Origin: Panagrolaimus kolymaensis | Taxonomy: Eukaryota; Nematoda; Chromadorea; Rhabditida; Panagrolaimidae | DNA: 64,000 nucleotides | Direction: 5' to 3' | Assembly (NCBI GenBank): GCA_028622995.1 | Contig: JAJQJQ010000080.1 | Coordinates: 186,001-250,000 of the forward strand | In this document: one piece after another, positions 11,120 to 21,349 of the stretch | How the letters are laid out: each line of letters opens with the position of its first letter | Numbering within the stretch: the stretch's first letter is position 1 | Made by a program: the position numbers and the translations under genes | The notes under the pieces: generated by a model | What the model was told of the DNA's origin: nothing | What the model saw: the letters and a program-made list of their open reading frames with translations, nothing else | Databases searched by the model: none

Positions 11120-12540
11120 TTAATTCAAAGTTCTTGATGGCATCGGTTGAACTTTAGTTAATCTCCAAAATTTTAAGCATGGTAATTGAGAAATAAAAAA
11201 ATTTCGATATGGTTTTACAAAATAAAATAAACATAAAGCATCGAACATCATAAATAAGGAACCCATTGGTGGGCCATAATTTGCTATCCAACTTCCATTT
11301 TTAGTTTGTAGTAATAATGGAAAAGCAATTAAAGATACTGGAAGAAAAACTGTAACAAGCGTAAAAGATAATTGGATGACCATCGCTCTAAAAGTAAATT
11401 TTTTATAATTTTGAGTAACTTGTAAAAAATTTAGAAAAATCAAACCTATGAAGCATTTTGTGAAGTGAAAAAGTTTCCTGTGAAACCCATTTTTTAATTT
11501 TTTTCATTTGATATAAAAAAGCAATATGCATTATTAAAATTCCAAATAATCCAATAAACACAAAAGTCGATAATGAGAAAAGAAAAATTAAAATTGATCC
11601 ATCATTATAACCTGGAATAACTCCAAAAGTATTTGGATGATATTTGTAAATTTCGATAAAAACTGGAACAGCGTTTTGTATTAATTCTTGCATTTCGGTT
11701 GGATTCCTTTCCATCAACCATAGAGGAACTGAAATTTAATTAACGGTAAAAAAAAATTCAAAAATATATTCTTAAAAATGGGGAGAGACACCATACACAA
11801 GTTTTTGCTTAGAACATTTTTGGATCCACAGCACGAAAAATTTTTGTTAAACGTTTTCGAAAAGAATTGAATATTTTGCAAAAACAAATTTGAAATTTAA
11901 CGAAAGCATTCGAAAACTTTAGAAACAAACTAAATAAATAGTGTTGGGAACCCAAAAATGTTGTAAGCAAAAATTTTTGTTTGATGCCATCCCCTTTTAA
12001 ATTTTTTGGATAAGGTAAGTTAGTTTAATTCATATTCAAAAAAAAAAATTGCTTACCAAGAACAAGTCCAAATGCAACACCAAGAAAAGAGAAATAAATA
12101 CACACAAGATTAAAAAAGGAATGCAAAAATGGAATTTGTTTTTGTAGAGTTGCTAATAACCTAAATAAAACTGTATTTCCATAAGCAACTCCTGCGCCAA
12201 TAATCGAAAAATAAACTAAATTTCCTTGAATCATAGGATATTGGATTTTAATAGAAAAAATTGTATTATAACTAATTATTGGTAAAGGAAAATAAAAAAT
12301 TGGGCAATAAATAAATAGAAAAAATACAAACATAAAATTCCATGAAATTTGTAAAATCATTGAATATTTAAATGTTTTCATAAATGGCGTGGATTGAGTC
12401 ACCACGACATAAAGAGTTAAAATATAAATAAATAAAGAAACGATAATCATAATATTCATAAATTGTCGAGAATTATCTTGAAATATTGGATGATAAATTT
12501 CATTTAAAGTAATATTTTGCCATTGAGTTAACGAAAACAT
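11120..12540 (-). CDS. Str-superfamily seven-transmembrane chemoreceptor A
   Basis: Three exons: 12540-12057, 11728-11446 and 11387-11120, about 344 residues. The ATG at 12540 gives exon 1 exactly the length (484 nt) of the paralogue at 26791. Seven hydrophobic segments can be counted, from IMIIVSLFIYILTLYVVV near the N terminus to SLFMMFDALCLFYF. The last is followed by VKPYRNFF, which resembles the (N)PYR end of nematode Srh/Sri/Str receptors. Other shared features are TPFMKTFKYS after TM1 and TVLFRLLATLQK after TM3. Such receptors are usually expressed in sensory neurons and coupled to G proteins (family knowledge). I cannot say which subfamily with certainty; Srh-like is my best guess. 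It sits between two F-box-like divergent pairs. Confidence 0.8.
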
Positions 12541-12561
12541 TAGAAAAAATAATTTTACCAA

Positions 12562-13021
12562 AAACTTTAGCGAGAAATTTGATACTAACTTTTTTCTGTT
12601 AAAAAAAAGGCAAAAAAAGTATTTTTTTATTTTAAACCAGCTGGAAAAGAATTTTATAATAACTTCTTTTTAGCTATTTTATGGTATCTTGAAATATAAA
12701 ACTGAAATGAAAAAAAAAGCGTTATAGAAAAGCAGGTGATTTTGCTTGTAAAAACGTCAAAAAATGTGGTTTGGTAATGTCATGAAAATATAGGAATCTA
12801 AAATAGTAAAAAAAAGCAATAGAGGTATTAGAATTAATTATTCCAAAAAGTAGCAAATTTTTTTATTCCAAGAAATGGGAAAAACTTTTTTGTAATCTTT
12901 TCTAGAAAATTTAACGGGGAAAAAGTATATAACAAAATTTAAAAAGATTATCTATCATTGGTTCTAAAATTTAATTTTAAATTAAACATACTTCATAAAA
13001 AAATGATGTAAACAAAAACAA
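12562..13021. other. intergenic, no feature seen
   Basis: AT-rich spacer between the chemoreceptor start and the 3' end of the next F-box-like gene. No exon or repeat is evident. Confidence 0.5.
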
Positions 13022-14312
13022 TTATGGGTGAGGTAAATAAGGTGTAACACGCATCCACATATTTTCAATGAATGCAAAAAAGATAACAATAAGATAAAAA
13101 AGAGTAATTAAATATAAATCGAAAGCTTCTCGAAAACCTTTAATATTTTTTATATCTCGATTAATTATATTTGCGGCGTCCATAATGGGTAAAGATTTAA
13201 GATATTTCACTTTCATACCATAATTCAAATTAAATTTTTGACGAGTTTTGTTTATAAAATTGCCGAAGATTGTATATTCCTCTGGATGATCAACTAAATA
13301 ATTTAGCGAAGTAACGTATCGTGCAAGTTTAAATTTATGACGTAATAGATCAAGTTGAAAAACACCATTTTTTGATTGGCTTTCAAAATTGAGATGTGGA
13401 GGATTTATGCAAGGATTATTTTCGCATTCTTTAATAACTCTTTGAACAAAATTTTGGAGGCGATTTTTATATTCTCCAGAAATTTCATTTTCAAATTTGA
13501 GTGAAAGGCTAATGTTTGGATTTTTCTAAAATCGAATTTTTTTTCTTTTTTTTGTGGTTAAAAATTTGATTCTAAAAAAATCTTACTTTTAGGGCATTGT
13601 AAATTCTTGCAACATTATAATTTTCTGGAATGTTAATAATTTCATAATTTTTGCAATCGGTATCATTGATTTCCCGAAATTTAATATTTATAGTGCAAAT
13701 CGATCGGATTTCAAATACGCTAATGAAATAGATTTTAAGCTTTAAAAAATATGTCAAATATACGTTGCTGCTAATTGAAACTTACTATGTAAATTTTAAA
13801 ACTTTTGATGGTAGAATTCTATAAACTTCGTGCAAAGAAACTAGAATATTTCCATCGTTATGCTTCAATAGTATTTTTTCTAAATAGAATTCTCGAAGAT
13901 GCGAAGATCCAAGGAAATGTTTAAAATTATCGAATAAAATAATTTGCAATGAAATAAAAATAATTGAAGCATCACATCGATAAATTTTCGGTTGCAAAGT
14001 TGAAATGAAAAATTCTGGATTTCCCGATTTAATATCCATTTTTTGAGTTATCCATAGTTTATAAAAACTGTTAAGATTAACAGTTTCAGGAAGAATTTGT
14101 TGAACTCCAATGTGGATATGAAGTAATGTAGTTAATGAAGGAACAGGAATCACAAGATTTTTGGCGAAAAACCATTTGCATGTTTTTAATAATTTTTCAA
14201 AAACTTTTAATGAAATTTGGTTTTTAGCGATTTTGAGCATCATATCCTTAGGAAATGTAAATCTTTGTGGATGAGGAGAAGCAAAAGAATAAACTGCATT
14301 TTGAGAAGACAT
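13022..14312 (-). CDS. F-box-like paralogue 4 with C-terminal membrane segment
   Basis: Exons 14312-13786, 13719-13587 and 13525-13022 encode about 387 residues without interruption. It is the closest relative of the gene at 9750: same start context, FPKDMMLKIAKNQISLKVFEKL, LWITQKM, IYRCDASII, IPENYNVARIYNALK and a long third exon. That exon contains INPPHLNF, a VKYLKSLPIMDA block and the hydrophobic segment LITLFYLIVIFFAFI near the end. The C-terminal extension after the membrane segment is shorter than in paralogue 2. Both minus-strand members of the divergent pairs keep this membrane region and paralogue 1 does not, which suggests sub-functionalisation (inference). It is paired head-to-head with the gene at 14703. 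Confidence 0.75.
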
Positions 14313-14702
14313 TTATGAAATTTTAATAAAAAAATTTTTTATTAACTCAGCTTCTTTTTTTCCAAATCAAAAAAAACAGTCGCAAATTTTTTTAAGACGA
14401 CAAAAAGTGAATGACAAAAGTTGGAATCAATAAAATAAAAAAAGAAGCAAAAAAGGCGCCAAAAATATGTAACAAAATTTTTTTGGTTCCTACACTCAAA
14501 AACGTTGACCCTTCTATTTTTTTATGAGGACGCAATACCCAGAACGACATCTACTCAGCGGTTATTGATTTGACCTAGGAAGAATTTTTTTTCACAAAAA
14601 AAACATTTTTTTTAATTCTTGCTTTCTCATAAATCTTTTTTTGATGGTAGAAAGTTTTTAGAATAAAAATATTCCCATATTCTCTCTATTACAAAAACAA
14701 TC
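14313..14702. promoter_or_regulatory. shared divergent promoter, copy 2
   Basis: This is the counterpart of 9751-10150. Conserved blocks recur in the same order and similar spacing: AAAAGGCGCCAAAAA (about 14451-14465), CTCAAAAACGTTGACC (about 14495-14510), TTATGAGGACG (14522-14532) and GGTTATTGATTTGAC (14560-14574). The whole gene pair plus promoter was therefore duplicated. Confidence 0.55.
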
Positions 14703-15526
14703 ATGAGTAGTGGTAGACTATTCTCCTCTTCTTTTTCTCAACCTTTAACATATTTACCAAAAAATGCTGTAAATCAAAACTTTTCCATCCCAAAAAATAT
14801 TGTTTATTATATTTCTAAAAATTCTGCTTCATCCGTAATTCTTTTCCAGAAATTAATCAATTGCTGCAAATATTTTTTTGCTAATCGCACTTTTTGCGTT
14901 GTTAAAAATCTTTTAAATGATTTTATTGATCCTCGGGATTATTGGCGTTTTCCTATTCATAAAGTGAATGCCAAATTATGGATTACTGGACGCTTAAGCC
15001 TCACATATCCCTCCAGTCATTTACCTTATATTTATCCAAGAATTGGATATATAAATATTCATCATTTAAAATTTTGTCAACAAGATATGACTTATAAAGA
15101 ATTTAGGTTTTTGACTTTAGCTGGAAATATTCGCCGTTTTAAATGTTTACAATGCTCAATAAAATATTCTGATGGAACTACTTTCGTTCAACTTGCTGAA
15201 ATCCTTGAAAAACTTCCATTATTAGAACGCTTTACTTTGTAATTTTTTTTGGCGTGACTAAATTAATTTTAAAACTTAAAATTTTTTAGCACTTGTGGCA
15301 TCTCGGCTAACTTAATTTTCACATTGGAAACAGCAGAAAAAATCGCAAAATCTTTGATTTTTCCAAAGCTTTCAAAGTTTGCTGGTGGCTCAAAAACTCC
15401 TGCTGCTTTTAAAGAATCTTCAAGTTTGAATGATTTTAAGATGGTAGAGCTATCTAAATTTTTTATGCATATATGACGATTTTATTTTTTTAGAAACATC
15501 CTTCTACACAATTTTCCTTTTCTTAA
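14703..15526 (+). CDS. F-box-like paralogue 5 (plus strand, intact)
   Basis: Three exons, 14703-15238, 15290-15443 and 15494-15526, give about 240 residues. The start ATG 14703 precedes SSSFSQPLTYLPKNA. The F-box-like helices read IPKNIVYYISKN then KLINCCKYFF, followed by KLWITGRL and IKYSDGTTFVQLAEILEKLP. Exon 2 encodes TCGISANLIFTLETAEKIAKS, and the tiny last exon encodes KHPSTQFSFS before TAA. It is a near twin of the gene at 10151 but keeps the full reading frame through exon 3. The family role is unknown; protein-protein interaction through the F-box-like region is the only hint. Confidence 0.75.
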
Positions 15527-15845
15527 CTATTAATAAAAAAATTTACAAAAATTCTTCAATGAAAAATTTCATTTCCAAAAAAAAATATTTACTTATGGTG
15601 TCAATATTTAATATTTTACTTTTCACAAATAGCCTTTTTTCTTTCAAAACAAGGATTGTCTGTTTTTTTATTTTTTGCTTTTAATGCTTTTTTAAATAAA
15701 TAAAATAAATATCAATCTCAAAAATCATAAAATTAGTTTAACATTTTTCATTGCATAAAAAAATTTCATTTTTAAATCTAACAATCATTTTCAATAAAAA
15801 GAGTAAAAAATTAATTTTATCTTTTTTTGGGCAAAATAGGCTATA

Positions 15846-16355
15846 TTACAACATAAAATTTACAGGAGCTTTACTTACTTTTTCTAAAGCTGTTATTGCA
15901 TTCCATGAAAATAACGCAGCTTTTAAATATAAATATTTCGATACTTTAAAATTTGTATCATTTAATTTGTCGTTTGGAGAATCATACAAGTGATTGCAAT
16001 TTAAATAAAATTCATAACATTTGCACAATGTTTCTAAAATCCAAATTAATTTTTTTCCTTCTTAAAACACTTTTTTATGATAAAAAATAAATAACATACG
16101 TGTGTAATTTTGGCCACAAACATAAAAAGCGTCGTCGTCATAAATTGGATTTTCAGTTTCATCAAAATTATTATTATTTTCCCATTGACTTTCAGCTAAA
16201 ATTTCTTCAGCTGTTTTTCCATTTATTATTATTCCATCTGGAGGACGGGGAAACCAGTGTCTATACAATTCCCCATAGAGAATCATCACAATAAAAGCAA
16301 ATAAAGGTGTAGCAGTAAGAAAAAACATAACTTTATCAAATAAATTAAACTTCAT
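15846..16355 (-). CDS. small orphan single-membrane-span protein
   Basis: I do not recognise this gene. Exon 1 (16355-16100) starts at ATG, encodes a cytoplasmic-looking MKFNLFDKV, a membrane segment (FFLTATPLFAFIVMILYGE) and an acidic, Asn-rich stretch (WENNNNFDETENP) ending near CGQNYT. A good GTATG donor joins to an acceptor GATTTTAG and a second exon, 16033-15846, that has several cysteines (CKCYEFYLNCNHLY). The total is about 146 residues. A second internal GTAAGT near 15885 could lead to a further exon, so the 3' end is uncertain. It sits among the F-box-like genes but shows no similarity to them. Confidence 0.5.
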
Positions 16356-16797
16356 TTTTTCATTTAAATTTATTTTATTATTTATTTGATAAATAGATAT
16401 GTGGATGGCAAAAACAAAGAATGAGAAAGAGAAAAATTTATTTCCTCTATCGACTTTTTTGTTTTGATGGCCGTGGTGTTGCTATTTTTTTAAATCAATG
16501 CCAACAACAGCTGTTTTCATTTCTCAATCAAGAAAATTGTTGCCACCCTCATTAATTAAATGTGATCGGTCACACGAGTTTTTTAGAGCTCAAATAAAAA
16601 GAAAAAAAGATATTATAATTTTTTTTTATTTTAAACTTTTTTTGCAAAAAAAATATTAAAGAAAATGATTGTTAAAGAAATTAAAAGTATTGTATTTATG
16701 AAAAGGAAACATTTTTTTATAGATTTGCAAAACTGTATCTGGTTTTCATCTATTCCATTTTTGTCTGTAATCTATTTTTTTTTTCAGCCTCCATACG

Positions 16798-17509
16798 TTA
16801 TTTTCGATAGGCATATCGCAGGTTTTCTAATTGCTTTTTAGTTTCACTTTTAAATCCATGAAAATCCAGCATTGGTGGGAAAAGGTTTAAAGTTTTGCTT
16901 TTTGGCGCTCTTTTTCTTTTTCCTCTCGTATACTAAAAACGATAAGGGAGTTTTTTAAGAAAAATAAATAAAAAATAATTTTACTTACCATGATAATGAA
17001 GAATTTGCAGGTAAAATTTCCAAAATGTTATAAATAATATCAGGACCTATGTGGTTGTTTAAATTTGTAAAGTCTGTGACAAAAGAAATTTCTTTATAAA
17101 TAAACAAAGAAAATATATTTTTTAAACCATTCGTTGAAGTCTTCATTGAAAGTTCAAGAGAAGCGTCATCGCACCGATGAATTTTTGATTTAAAAAATTT
17201 AAAAAAATCTTCGAGAACAAAATAATTATTAATTATTTTTTTTGTAATCCAAAGTTTATAAACACACGTTGTGATATCGATATTTCGTGTAGGAGGAATC
17301 CATAAATTATCTGCGGATAAAGTAATAAACGGAATAGGAAGGATTTTTCCATTAGCAAAAAACCATTTACAAGTTTTTAATAATTTCATATATCCATTGG
17401 AGCAGCACGTTGGGTTTTTTGTCATTTTGATAATCATATCATAAGGAAATGGAAATCGTTGAGGCAGAGGAGAAGCAAATGAAAATTTAGAATTAGGAAC
17501 AGTAGCCAT
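16798..17509 (-). pseudogene. F-box-like paralogue 6, truncated
   Basis: Exon 1 (17509-16989) is intact: ATG 17509, FSFASPLPQRFPFPYDM, KLLKTCKWFFANGK, YKLWITKK, IHRCDD. The next acceptor (CGTTTTTAG at about 16933) would continue for only 15 codons (CIREEKEKERQKAKL) before a stop. In another frame the same exon encodes LFPPMLDFHGF followed by KKQLENLRYAYRK and a stop, which is the end of the normal third exon of this family. The usual second exon and the first half of the third therefore appear deleted and the frame is broken. It could still be translated as a short F-box-like protein. Confidence 0.55.
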
Positions 17510-18018
17510 AATATTCAAAATATTTTTGATTCTTTAAAACACTAACGAGAGCTTTTTTTTGAATTATTTTTATTCAACAAAAACGAAGAACGAAAATACA
17601 AACAGAAAAAATAGGAGAGAAACAATAAAAAATAAACAAAAACGAATCTTTGCTTTTAGGGCGGCACTAAAGACCAAGTGTCACCAAACGGCACAAAATC
17701 GGATTAGCGAAAGTTTGAAGAAAGAAACAAAGGAGTCATTGATGATGCATCTCTCAAGTGCATTTTTTGTTGCTATAAAATTTTAACCGATCTCAAGTTC
17801 TTTTTGATTTTTTGAGATTAAAGATTACATAACACTTCTTTAGATTTTTAAACAATGTTTTTTTATAAGCGCTAAAAACAAAACAAAAACAAAAAAGTTG
17901 TTGTAACAAAGAAAAGAAAAAAACCAAACAAAAATTTGGTTCAAATAAAAAAAAGGTTTAATGGCAAAATTTTTGCATATATGTTTTTATCACTTGCGGT
18001 AACAAAAGTCAAAGCTAT

Positions 18019-18551
18019 TTAGCAGTTTTTTTCCATTACAATTTTGCTGAATTTATCCTTCATTAATTGTTGCCTGTAATTTTCTCGAAGCACTTCTAAT
18101 TCGTGAATTTCTATTTTGTTAGAATCTTGAAAACTTGGTGGAAAAAAGTTAGAAGCTTTACATTCTTTAATAATGTTTTTAACTAAATTATTTAGTTGAG
18201 TTTTGTAATCTTTTGAAATTGATACGCCAAAACTAAAACTAAGATCAATTTTTTGATAGCTTTGACGCTTCTAAAAAAATAAATTAGTTTATGAGCTACA
18301 TTTATCCGAAGTATCACCTTTGCAATATTCCAAATACTTTGCACATCAAATCGATCGGAAAGATCATAAAATTTCCAATTTACAAAGATGTTTCTTTGAT
18401 TTGGCATAACATTCATATAATCACCATGAGATGTGCTAAAAAATATATTACTTTTTTGATACTTTGTTGTTAGCAGATTTTAAAATCTTTAATTTTGACC
18501 TGTCTCAATCTCTCTTTGTTTTTAACAAAACTGAACTTACAATAAGCAATT
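18019..18551 (-). pseudogene. F-box-like paralogue 7, 3' portion (split by Mutator element)
   Basis: This is the downstream part of the gene whose 5' part is at 25270-24767. Next to the target-site duplication only the last bases of exon 1 and its GTAAGTT donor remain. They are followed by exon 2 (18435-18318: WKFYDLSDRFDVQSIWNIAK) and exon 3 (18270-18019: IDLSFSFG, IIKECKASNFFPPSF, LRENYRQQ), ending in TAA. All splice sites are preserved, which suggests the insertion is not very old. Confidence 0.7.
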
Positions 18552-18985
18552 GGGTCTCAATATTTACCGCTCCGCTCCAAATTCTGCTCCGATCCAGTAA
18601 AAACTGCTCCGATCCAGTAAAAACTGCTCCGCTCCGTTTTTATATTTAAAAATAAAAAAATTCAATACTTTAATCCCCTAATTAGATGGTTTCAATAACC
18701 AGCCATACAAAATTTATATTTGGTGCTCATTAAAGAGACCATTGAAACTAGCCATAGACCGGTTTCTTTATGCTAAATATTTTAGCTAAACCCAAAAGTC
18801 TTTCAACAAAAACTTTTATTGCAATATGCAATGAACAAAAACAATGAAGTCAAAAAGTGAGTCAGACAACCAAAGAAATCACTGCTTTCACGCAATCAAC
18901 CATTAATTTTTTTTGGCTGAATAAAAAGCTACCGATTTATTTTTAAATTCATTAATTAATTATTTTTCATCCTTCTTCTTTTATT
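18552..18985 (+). repeat. left terminal inverted repeat of the Mutator-like element
   Basis: It starts GGGTCTCAATATTTACC and pairs with 24766-24333. Apart from the outermost 25 bases, where the two ends differ (GGGTCTCAAT against GGGATCCAGT), the arms are almost identical, with a few single-base differences. Confidence 0.9.
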
Positions 18986-19593
18986 TTTCAAACAACAATA
19001 CAAGAATAAGTCTATTATTTGTGGAAGATGGCATACTTCAAATATGTATTATGTCAAAGACTAGCTTTTAAACATTTATCAAAAATTGCTTCATTGTTTT
19101 AAAATAATATTATAAAAAGGTTTATTGTTATTAGAAAGCATTCAAATTCTAATTGACTTTGTAATATGAATATTTTAAATAATTTTTTTTTCTTTAGGAT
19201 CAAATTTAAATGGCTTAGCTCAGCTGTAAAATCAATGATAGCTTGTAAATTTTTTTTGAATTCGTTATTGTTTACAAATTGTTTATTTGCTTTAGAGTAA
19301 TAAATTGATTTAAAGTCTTTCCTCCTTATCATTTATAAAAACATAACAAAGAAGTTTTTTATATAGTTTTACACAAAAAAAGAAAAAGAAAACAATAAAT
19401 AAAATATTCAAAAAAAGGATAAACTTAGATATGTGATTTTTGCCGATGTCACAGTTTTTAAGAAACGATGAAACAGATAAATAAAATCTTTTCAGCTTTG
19501 TCTTTTTTTGCTATTAAGGGCGTGAACAAATTTTTTTTGGTGGAGAAAGTGAGTTGTGTCAAAAACATTAATGACATGTGAAAAACCAGATGC

Positions 19594-20172
19594 GCATAAA
19601 GAAATCATGTTTAATTTCTTATTTATTATTTTGATGAAAAATGCTTCACATAAATTATTCTAATAATTTTAACTTGTTGCGAAACAACAAATTCCATAAG
19701 GACACATATTTGCTCCGTCTGGTACAAGCCAGTATTCTCCTTTTGTTTCACAATTATAGTATATCTATGTTAAGTAAAGACTAGAATAATTAAAAGAAAT
19801 TATTTGATTCAAAAAAATTAAAATTTGAATTATAAAATTTGAAAATTATATTTTTGCAAGCAACAAAAAATAAAATAAAACAAAATTAAATATTCAAAAA
19901 CAAAAAAATTCAGCCTTTATAGGAGCAATCGATTTGGAAGAAATGCTTTTAAAGGCTTAAGAAAGAAGAAAAGTTTTTTCTCAACAAAAGAAAAAATAAC
20001 CAGATGCGCAAAAAAATTGCGCAACCAACAACAAAAAGTTTTGTTTCATTTTCAAGGGATTTTATCCCATTTTTTTTAAAAGTGTGCATCATAATAATGA
20101 AGCAAAGAGAAAGCAAAAACCTGAAAGAAAGAACTTGTGAAAATAAAATGACTGATTTAAAAGTAAAATTAC
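19594..20172. repeat. internal direct repeat, copy 1
   Basis: About 570 bp similar to 20306-20860. Both begin GCATAAAGAAATCATGTTTA and share a long block with TATTTTTGCAAGCAAC and the palindrome GCGCAAAAAAATTGCGC. The segment near 19669-19770 differs completely between copies and contains an exon-like minus-strand sequence. Confidence 0.75.
19669..19764 (-). CDS. cysteine-rich last exon, possibly captured (partial)
   Basis: Read on the minus strand after an ATAG acceptor, 31 codons encode YNCETKGEYWLVPDG then ANMCPYGICCFATS and TAA. The four cysteines, two of them adjacent, and the balanced composition look like the end of a small secreted protein rather than random AT-rich DNA. I cannot find the upstream exons. 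Because it lies inside the Mutator-like element, it may be a captured host fragment. Confidence 0.35.
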   Translation of the reverse strand: MYYNCETKGEYWLVPDGANMCPYGICCFATS

Positions 20173-20305
20173 CAAATATATTAAAGCATTTGCCTTTTAT
20201 TTTAGACCACCTCTGTTTTATTTCCTTCAAAAGCGCTATATTTTTTTTGTTATTGTCTTCCACCCATATTTATTTAACAGGAAACAATTTACAGTTATTT
20301 TCGTA

Positions 20306-20860
20306 GCATAAAGAAATCATGTTTATTTTTTCATTTATTGTTTTGATGAAAAATAGCTGCTCATAAATTATTTTATATTGCTAATCATAGTCATCGGGCC
20401 CACCAATCTGAGAATAATGGTGCGAGTGTAGTTAAGCACCGCAGTTGCTTGAGGAAGATGTGGCTTTGTTAAGCAAATATTATAATGACTAAAAGAAATT
20501 ATTTGATTCAAAAAAATTAAAATTTGAATTATAAAATTTGAAAATTATATTTTTGCAAGCAACAAAAAATAAAATAAAACAAAATTAAATATTCAAAAAC
20601 AAAAAAATTCAGCCTTTATAGGAGCAATGGATTTGGAAAAAATGCTTTTAAAAGCTTAAGAAGAAAAGGTTTTTCTCAACAAAAAAAAATTACCAGATGC
20701 GCAAAAAAATTGCGCAAACAAAAAAAGTTTTGTTTCATTTTCAAGTGCGTTTAACCCTTTTTTTAAAAAGTGTGCTTCATAATAATGAAGCAAAGAGAAA
20801 GCAAAAATCAGAAAGAAAGAACTTGTAAAAATAAAATGGCAGATTTAAAAGGAAAATAAT
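20306..20860. repeat. internal direct repeat, copy 2
   Basis: Second copy of the repeat at 19594. Its non-homologous insert (about 20384-20470) is locally less AT-rich and on the minus strand ends in a TAG at the position equivalent to the stop in copy 1. Confidence 0.7.
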
Positions 20861-21100
20861 CGAGAAAAGTTAGAGCATTTGCATGTTATTTTAAATTTAA
20901 ATATTTCAAAGTAAATAAAGATTTTGGATTTTTACATATTTATAATTTAATAACTACAAAAAAGTTATAAGCATCGGCATTGTGTGTTAAATCAAACAAA
21001 TAATTAAAAGACACCAGAATTTAAAAACAATATTTATATTACATGAAAAAAACAAAACAAAAACAAACAAAGCATTTACAAAACAAAAACATAAAAATTT

Positions 21101-21349
21101 TTAAATTAAAATCATTTCAGCAATAGGTTCAAGAAGAGGAGGAGAAGGAGCACGATTTCCAAGAGTTTTTGGTGTTGATGATTCGACAACTCTTTCCAAG
21201 AGAGGTTCTTCTAATCCAGGAGGAACACCTTCCATCATTTCACTTTCCATGTAAAGATATTTTGCTGTTTCTTCTGCCATAGCTTTACCAATAGAATCAT
21301 GCATTATTTTCAGGACCAAGACACCATCAGCATGAAGATAATAATGCAT
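21101..21349 (-). CDS. acidic, proline-rich open frame of unknown status
   Basis: An 82-codon minus-strand frame (KAMAEETAKYLYMESEMMEG, then PPGLEEPLLERVVESS, ending AEMILI) has a composition more like real protein than its AT-rich surroundings. It has no recognised domain. It overlaps the first visible exon of the plus-strand transposase gene by a few codons. It could be a captured or antisense exon, or chance. Confidence 0.25.
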   Translation of the reverse strand: MHYYLHADGVLVLKIMHDSIGKAMAEETAKYLYMESEMMEGVPPGLEEPLLERVVESSTPKTLGNRAPSPPLLEPIAEMILI

